Below are positions 59,173 to 64,000 of a DNA stretch of 64,000 bases, piece by piece (position 1 is the stretch's first letter; the number at the start of each line of letters is the position of its first letter). Source of the DNA: Candidatus Margulisiibacteriota bacterium (GTDB lineage: Bacteria > Margulisbacteria > WOR-1 > JAKLHX01 > JBAZKV01). Made by a program: the position numbers and the translations under genes. The DNA is taken from positions 31,566 through 95,565 of the forward strand of contig JBAZKV010000004.1 of the NCBI GenBank assembly GCA_041650635.1, given 5' to 3'. Below the pieces are notes generated by a model. The model did not search any database and was not told the origin of the DNA. It saw only the letters and a list, made by a program, of their open reading frames with translations.

Positions 59173-60381
59173 TTAGATAAACAGTATCAGAAGGACCGCA
59201 GACACAGCTGCCAGACTGCCGCCAAAAGAGAACGCTATGGTTGGTCCGAATGTCTGCCAGAGAAGCCCCATGATAACGCTCGAGAAAAATGCGGAAAATC
59301 CTATCATCGTATTGTAGATGCCATAAGCCGTTGCTCTAACATTCGCAGGGATGCTGTCGGCTATCAAGGCCCTGGAAGTGCCTTCGATTATTCCGTAATA
59401 AGCTCCGTAAAGAGCAAAGAGCGCCCAGATATGCCAGGCCTGCGATGATCTTCCAAAACCAAAATATACAAGGCTGTAAACGATCAGTCCCGTGACGATC
59501 ACTTTTTTTCTGCCCACGATATCCGATATCTTTCCCGCCGGAAGACAAAATGCGGTATAGACGCCGTTGAACATCATCCATAAAAGAGGGATAAAATACA
59601 ACGAGATGTTGAAATCTTGAGCTCTTAATATTAAAAAAGCGTCCGACGAATTTCCCAGGGTGAAAAGGGTGTATATCAACATAAACGCGAGGAAGTTTTT
59701 ATTGAGGAGGGGTTTTAGATTTAATTTTGATTGTTTTGCAGGGATGTGTCGCGACACGTCCCTACCATTATTGTTTTCTTTTACAAACAAAATAAGGATA
59801 ATGACGGCGATCGCGGCCGGTATAGCAGACAACAAAAATATGATCCTGTAGGGGCTTGCAGCCGCAAGCCCCGCCCCTGTAAACCCACCCAACAAGGGCA
59901 TCAAAATAAACGCGATCGCCGGTCCCGCCATAGCCCCGGCGCTGTCAAGCGCCCGGTGAAAACCAAATGATTTGCCTCTGTCGCAGGACTCGCAGGATTC
60001 AGCTATCAGAGCGTCTCTTGGCGAAGATCGAAGGCCTTTTCCAAGTCTGTCAAGAAACCTAAGACCGAGAACATGCCAACCTGCGGCGGAGATGGCAAGA
60101 AAAGGTTTTGCCAGAGTAGAAAGGCTGTAGCCAAAGACAACGATCTCTTTTCTTTTTCCCAACTTATCCGAAAGCCAGCCCGATACCAGCTTTATAAGAC
60201 TTGCCGTTGCCTCCGCAATGCCTTCTATAAGTCCTATGAACGCCTTGTTAACTCCAAGAACGGATGAAAGGAATACCGGAAGGATAGGGTATATCATTTC
60301 GGAGCCGACATCCGTAAAAAAGCTGGTTATGCCCATCCAGAAGACATTTTTGTCAAAACCGAGGATCTTTGAGGATTTCAT
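59173..60381 (-). CDS. MFS transporter
   Basis: Major facilitator permease, 402 aa, about 12 helices. It begins WMGITSFFTDVGSEMIYPILPVF over the first helix and has the GWLSDKLGKRKEI loop between helices 2 and 3 and GKISDIVGRKK in the second half. The group resembles uncharacterised bacterial exporters with a DSAGAMAGPAIAF helix. Two palindromic elements lie in loop-coding parts. The stop is 2 bp from the convergent parB stop. The start is set by an extended -10 box 9 nt upstream. Confidence 0.87.
   Translation of the reverse strand: MKSSKILGFDKNVFWMGITSFFTDVGSEMIYPILPVFLSSVLGVNKAFIGLIEGIAEATASLIKLVSGWLSDKLGKRKEIVVFGYSLSTLAKPFLAISAAGWHVLGLRFLDRLGKGLRSSPRDALIAESCESCDRGKSFGFHRALDSAGAMAGPAIAFILMPLLGGFTGAGLAAASPYRIIFLLSAIPAAIAVIILILFVKENNNGRDVSRHIPAKQSKLNLKPLLNKNFLAFMLIYTLFTLGNSSDAFLILRAQDFNISLYFIPLLWMMFNGVYTAFCLPAGKISDIVGRKKVIVTGLIVYSLVYFGFGRSSQAWHIWALFALYGAYYGIIEGTSRALIADSIPANVRATAYGIYNTMIGFSAFFSSVIMGLLWQTFGPTIAFSFGGSLAAVSAVLLILFI
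59740..59763. repeat. 24-bp palindrome in the MFS gene, central loop
   Basis: AGGGATGTGTCG followed by CGACACGTCCCT, one mismatch. It encodes GRDVSRHIP in the loop between the two six-helix halves, the most permissive site of an MFS protein. Confidence 0.8.
59847..59881. repeat. Palindromic element in the MFS gene, helix 5-6 loop
   Basis: GGGGCTTGC/GCAAGCCCC arms around AGCC, flanked by TGTAGGGG-like and CGCCCCTGTA ends. It encodes the Gly-Ala-rich GAGLAAASP segment in a loop. Confidence 0.75.
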
Positions 60382-60390
60382 AACAAAAGG

Positions 60391-60399
60391 ATTATATCA
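60391..60399 (-). promoter_or_regulatory. Extended -10 promoter of the MFS gene
   Basis: The minus strand reads TGaTATAAT, 9 nt before ATG 60381; the leader would be about 3 nt. Confidence 0.6.
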
Positions 60400-60477
60400 T
60401 TTTGGCCGAATGGCGGATGAAAAACGTCTCTAAAAATGAGAAAATAAGTATATAAGCAGCAGTCAGGAGAAATATAA

Positions 60478-62100
60478 ATGCCGTCATCATCAAACGACTT
60501 AAAAAGCTGGAAAGCCTTGCGGAACTCTTCAGAAAATTTTGTTCCAGATCTTAAGGGCTGGTTTGAAAAGGACTCCAAAAGGGCAGAGAGGTTTTCTATT
60601 GATTCCGCACATATATTTTATGATTACTCAAGGCAGCTGATAGACAAAAGTATATTTTCCCTTCTAATAAAACTGGCGGAAGAATCGGGGCTCCGAAACA
60701 AGATCGAAGACATGTTCTGCGGGAAGAAGATCAATATCACGGAAGACAGGTCGGTTCTTCATGCTGCGCTTCGGAATATTTCCGGCGCCCCTGTTTTAGT
60801 TGACGGCAAAGACGTAATGCCGGGAGTTAATTCTGTTCTTGAAAAGATAAAGGTTTTTTCCGGTGAGATCCATTCCGGTAAAAGAAAAGGCGTCACCGGC
60901 AAAAAACTGACAACGATAGTGTCCGTAGGCATAGGCGGTTCCTATCTTGGCCCCGAATATCTGGCGGAATCCTGCAGACCGTACGCAAAAGAGGGGATGA
61001 GGCTGATCTTTATCGCAAACGTGGACGGAGCTGATTTTACGGTAAAAACGACCGGAATTAATCCTGAAGAGACCCTTTTTGTCATTGTGTCCAAGACCTT
61101 TACCACGGCAGAGACCATGAAGAACGCCGGAACCGCAAAAGAATGGATGCAAAATAAGCTGGGGGACTCTCCGGATGTGATCAAAAAACACTTCATAGCG
61201 GTTTCAACAGCTAAGGATAAGGTCAAGGCTTTTGGGATAGACACGGAGAACATGTTCGCATTCTGGGGCTGGGTCGGCGGCAGGTTCAGCGCGACTTCGG
61301 CGGTAGGCGGGGTGCCTCTATCGCTTTATCTGGGCTTTGATAATTTTAGGAAGGTCCTCGAGGGAGCACGCTGGATGGACGAGCATTTCAGAAAAGAGCC
61401 TTTTGAAAAAAATATACCTGTAGTTTGCGCGCTCCTTGACATTTGGAACATAAATTTTTTGGGTCTAAAGAGCAGGGCGCTGCTTCCTTACAGCCAGCTG
61501 CTTGGAAAACTTCCTGCTCACACGCAGCAGGTGGAGATGGAAAGCAACGGCAAAAGCGTTGATATAGAAGGCAAAGAACTGGGCTTTGACACGGGAGAGG
61601 TGGTGTTTGGCGAGCCGGGTACCAACGGCCAGCATTCCTTTTACCAGTTGATACACCAGGGAACGCAGGTGATCCCGTGCGATTTTATCGGTTTTGTCAA
61701 GCCGCAGTACGAGGTGGGAGTTTCATCTTTGACCGAGGTCAGCCACCATGAAGAACTTATGACGAACTTTTTTGCCCAGCCGGACGCTCTTGCCTTTGGC
61801 AAGGATGACGAGCTTCCGCAAAAAAGGTTCTCCGGCAACAGGCCTTCCAGTTCGCTCCTGCTTAAGGAGTTGACCCCATTTACGGCCGGGGCACTGCTTG
61901 CCTTAACGGAGCACCGCGCAGCGGCCAAGGGCTTTATCTGGGGTATCAACAGTTTTGACCAGTTCGGGGTTGAGCTCGGGAAAAAGTTGGGGATCAAGAT
62001 AAGAGAAGAAATGCTTAAAAAACACAAAGACAGCGCCTACAAATTTGACACCGGAAATTCCTCAACAGATGAGATGATGGAGCTGTTCTTCAAAGGCTGA
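60478..62100 (+). CDS. pgi: Glucose-6-phosphate isomerase
   Basis: Interconverts glucose and fructose 6-phosphate, 540 aa, canonical PGI. Key parts are VSVGIGGSYLGPEYL near residue 150, VIVSKTFTTAETM near 205, FWGWVGGRFSATSAVG near 262, MESNGKSVD near 355, and GEPGTNGQHSFYQLIHQG near 382 with catalytic Glu and His. A C-terminal GINSFDQFGVELGK holds the active-site Lys. A ribosome site AGGAGA lies 8 nt before the ATG. Followed by a divergent paralogue. Confidence 0.96.
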   Translation: MPSSSNDLKSWKALRNSSENFVPDLKGWFEKDSKRAERFSIDSAHIFYDYSRQLIDKSIFSLLIKLAEESGLRNKIEDMFCGKKINITEDRSVLHAALRNISGAPVLVDGKDVMPGVNSVLEKIKVFSGEIHSGKRKGVTGKKLTTIVSVGIGGSYLGPEYLAESCRPYAKEGMRLIFIANVDGADFTVKTTGINPEETLFVIVSKTFTTAETMKNAGTAKEWMQNKLGDSPDVIKKHFIAVSTAKDKVKAFGIDTENMFAFWGWVGGRFSATSAVGGVPLSLYLGFDNFRKVLEGARWMDEHFRKEPFEKNIPVVCALLDIWNINFLGLKSRALLPYSQLLGKLPAHTQQVEMESNGKSVDIEGKELGFDTGEVVFGEPGTNGQHSFYQLIHQGTQVIPCDFIGFVKPQYEVGVSSLTEVSHHEELMTNFFAQPDALAFGKDDELPQKRFSGNRPSSSLLLKELTPFTAGALLALTEHRAAAKGFIWGINSFDQFGVELGKKLGIKIREEMLKKHKDSAYKFDTGNSSTDEMMELFFKG

Positions 62101-62186
62101 GTTTTGTCCCAAGACAAATTACTTCATATCCGCCAGTATCTTGAAATCGGTCCGTATTCCTATCGATAGATGCAGTGATGATGCTT

Positions 62187-62207
62187 TAAAATCACCCGAT
62201 AAGGAGG
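62187..62207 (+). promoter_or_regulatory. -10 box and ribosome site of the PGI-like gene
   Basis: TAAAAT at 62187-62192 and a full AAGGAGGT at 62201-62208, 6-7 nt before ATG 62214. The leader is short but long enough for the ribosome site. Confidence 0.45.
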
Positions 62208-62213
62208 TTCCCG

Positions 62214-63917
62214 ATGTCTAATTTCAGCATAAATCCGAACTGTCCGGCTTCTGTCATGAAAGGGCGGCTGGCCTCTACAAATGCCCGCCATCTTATGGCA
62301 AGAGTGGGTGTGGATGTGATAAGAGAGTTTGGTCCCTCTGTCTGCAGCGATCCAATGTCCCAGCGGGGTTTCTATTCAAAGGTGGTGGAATTGGGATACG
62401 ACTCTATCTGCCGCAGAGGTCTGGATCCGGTCCTGGCAATGGAGCTGGACACCATAGCTGCCGCTGACCGGGAACTTTTTACGGGGTTCGGCAATGTTTC
62501 AAGGCATAACATCCTCGGGCTAGGGTTGTCGGTATATCCGGGTCTTTCCTCTCTTTCCAGGGCGGGAGCTTTGTTCCATGAACAAAGAGAAAGGGCGATG
62601 CAGGTGGCCTCTCTTCTAGAACAAAACTTCAGGACGCCTTTAGGTGATCCAAGCCCTGTAAGCCTGCTCGAGGACAACCCGGAATGGGCAACGGAGCAGC
62701 CGGATATAAGGAATATAAGAGGGAACATTGCCGGCGCAGTGTCTCAGGCCTTGGAAGAAGCTTATGCCATAGAGGATTTTCTGCTGGACGCAGGAGCTAA
62801 GGGCATCACTAATGTTGTGGTGTTCGGTATCGGCGCAAACGATATGTACCTGAAAGACCTCCCAATGCTTATCAACTCGGACGGGAACTCAAGGCGGAGG
62901 CTGTTCTCGGTATTTGAGCCCGGACAACTGTCGGAGCTGCCGGACGAACTTACGGCGGACAACACTTTGTTCATAGCCATCTCAAGAGGCGGAGGAACTC
63001 AAGAAACTCTAAAATCCATGGAATTTGCCTACCAACAGGGCAGAATGCGGCATCTGGTCACCTATGCCAACAAAGGGCCCGTAAAAGAATTTGCGGAAAG
63101 CAGGGGAGGCATGCTCCTTGGCCTGGAAAACTCGATAGGCGGAAGATACATGTGGGCAAAAGGCAAAATTGTACTGGTGCCGCTGGCGCTGACCGCTTCC
63201 CGGGAGGCTTTTGAGCAGTACACAGATGCCATGACAGAGTTTGACTCTGCCTTTTGGCCGGTCGGAGAGGACCGCACCATATTGGACCTGGCCTCCCATA
63301 TGCATCTTTACATGTCCGCATACAATATCCCGGGTATCTTTGCCTGCAGCAACGGTCCGGTCCTGGATGCCGGGCTGCGCCAGTTTTTCCAGCTTCACAA
63401 TGAGGCTGTAGGAAAGATAACCAACCATACGATAGCGTACGGGGCGGGGATGGAAATGCTGCCCTTTGCCCACGCGGGAGCGGACGGACTGCTGGGCGCG
63501 GCAATTTCCGCTCAGGTCTACGGGGCGTTCATTTTTGACACAAAGTACGAGCCAAAAACTCAGGCCCTGACACCACAGGACCTTGTAGGTGCCGATCTTG
63601 CACACGAAGGGCTGACCCCGGAACTGCTGAGAATGGCCTGCGTTTTTCCCAACCAGGCAAAGTTCACCTACGCGGGGGCTCCAAATTTTATGATAACAAT
63701 GGACGGGGTCAACTACAGGAACCTGGCTTTGATGACGGCTTTTTACCAGAACCTGATGTATCCGTACCTGATAATGAACGGGACCAACCCTGACTCCAAT
63801 CCCAATGTGGCAATGGTAAGAAGCTCTACCTCAGGATTGATAACAGGACTGCTTGAGCAAGAAGAAAAGCCGCCTATAGAAGTAATAGAAGAGCTGGTCC
63901 CGGGCACTATGAGGTGA
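62214..63917 (+). CDS. Degenerate phosphoglucose isomerase-fold paralogue
   Basis: A 567-aa protein related to PGI but strongly changed. VVVFGIGANDMYLKDL near residue 200 replaces the GIGGSYLGP motif, AISRGGGTQETLKS near 252 replaces SKTFTTAETM, and SIGGRYMWAKG near 305 matches GGRFS. Where PGI has GEPGTNGQHSFYQLIHQ with its catalytic Glu and His, this protein has FAHAGADGLLGAAISAQ. The N-terminal 150 residues do not resemble PGI. It may isomerise a different sugar phosphate or bind one as a sensor. It lies directly downstream of pgi and convergent with a histidine kinase. Confidence 0.65.
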   Translation: MSNFSINPNCPASVMKGRLASTNARHLMARVGVDVIREFGPSVCSDPMSQRGFYSKVVELGYDSICRRGLDPVLAMELDTIAAADRELFTGFGNVSRHNILGLGLSVYPGLSSLSRAGALFHEQRERAMQVASLLEQNFRTPLGDPSPVSLLEDNPEWATEQPDIRNIRGNIAGAVSQALEEAYAIEDFLLDAGAKGITNVVVFGIGANDMYLKDLPMLINSDGNSRRRLFSVFEPGQLSELPDELTADNTLFIAISRGGGTQETLKSMEFAYQQGRMRHLVTYANKGPVKEFAESRGGMLLGLENSIGGRYMWAKGKIVLVPLALTASREAFEQYTDAMTEFDSAFWPVGEDRTILDLASHMHLYMSAYNIPGIFACSNGPVLDAGLRQFFQLHNEAVGKITNHTIAYGAGMEMLPFAHAGADGLLGAAISAQVYGAFIFDTKYEPKTQALTPQDLVGADLAHEGLTPELLRMACVFPNQAKFTYAGAPNFMITMDGVNYRNLALMTAFYQNLMYPYLIMNGTNPDSNPNVAMVRSSTSGLITGLLEQEEKPPIEVIEELVPGTMR

Positions 63918-64000
63918 TCAAGACCTCTTTGGCAGAGAAACCGAGAAAACAGACCCTTTGCCGGGAGTGCTTTCCACTTTGATATTGCCTCCGTGGGCCT
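63918..64000 (-). CDS. Sensor histidine kinase, C-terminal end only
   Basis: The last 26 codons of a gene entering from the right edge. The minus strand encodes AHGGNIKVESTPGKGSVFSV followed by SLPKRS and a stop. This is the G2-box end of a histidine-kinase ATPase domain. The gene is convergent with the PGI-like gene, with directly abutting stops. The sensing part is outside the window. Confidence 0.85.
   Translation of the reverse strand, partial: AHGGNIKVESTPGKGSVFSVSLPKRS

Overview
The window reads as a chromosomal segment of an uncultured, strictly anaerobic or oxygen-wary fermentative bacterium with two membranes. An Omp85/BamA-type barrel with about three POTRA domains follows a TamB-like protein, so there is an outer membrane. 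Energy genes are a group 3b-like NADP-linked [NiFe] hydrogenase, a K+-independent H+-pyrophosphatase, glycolytic genes (pgi, pfkA, eno) and acetate kinase. An oxygen and peroxide defence block holds a flavodiiron protein, rubredoxin, superoxide reductase and rubrerythrin. This combination would fit relatives of Cyanobacteria such as Candidatus Saganbacteria (WOR-1) or Margulisbacteria. That placement is inference from gene content and was not tested by phylogeny.

Layout. 1-3324: hydrogenase operon (minus), running off the left edge inside the large subunit. 3359-9227: HExxH protein, H+-PPase plus enolase, two acetyltransferases. 9303-14330: EF-hand protein, phosphatase, EF-Tu-domain-2-like protein, two lineage-specific proteins, MFS exporter, two tiny membrane proteins, one apparently without a normal start codon. 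14385-17118: acyltransferase, ACP and acyl-AMP synthetase. 17199-24388: NAD synthetase, radical SAM protein, ferredoxin, pfkA operon, kinase-like orphan. 24423-29379: oxygen-defence island ending in an 8-oxoguanine glycosylase. 29383-34174: HATPase orphan, DUF167, tRNA-Gln, and ackA-nagB-GlmU-like operon. 34219-41074: pyrB, then the minus-strand operon carA-kinase-PASTA-rpe-ribD-UbiA, and two small unknown genes with a terminator. 41075-49012: galT-tlyA-nuclease-like-nadK operon, PcrA helicase, lytic transglycosylase, kinase-like orphan. 49082-59170: ruvB-lapA, tamB-bamA-rsmG, parA-parB. 59173-64000: MFS transporter, pgi, a degenerate PGI paralogue, and the tail of a histidine kinase.

How it fits together. 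Sugars and amino sugars (pgi, pfkA, eno, galT, nagB) would be fermented to acetate (ackA), with NADPH reoxidised by the hydrogenase. The H+-PPase would recover energy from pyrophosphate. The Fur/PerR-type regulator has a clear promoter and an inverted-repeat operator at its own start and heads the rubredoxin-SOR-rubrerythrin-Ogg genes.

The most notable signals are four. (1) Many operon-first genes on both strands have an extended -10 box (TGnTATAAT or close) only 6-11 nt before the start codon, which implies leaderless mRNAs. (2) Two orphan proteins share a novel N-terminal domain of about 185-230 residues fused to different effectors (a GHKL-type ATPase and a nucleotidyltransferase-like domain), among several other unrecognised proteins. 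(3) Palindromic elements have been inserted in frame into coding genes. (4) Several familiar proteins are altered in key residues: HypA without its zinc loop, a Ser/Thr kinase with HGN instead of HRD split from its PASTA partner, and a PGI paralogue with a changed active site.
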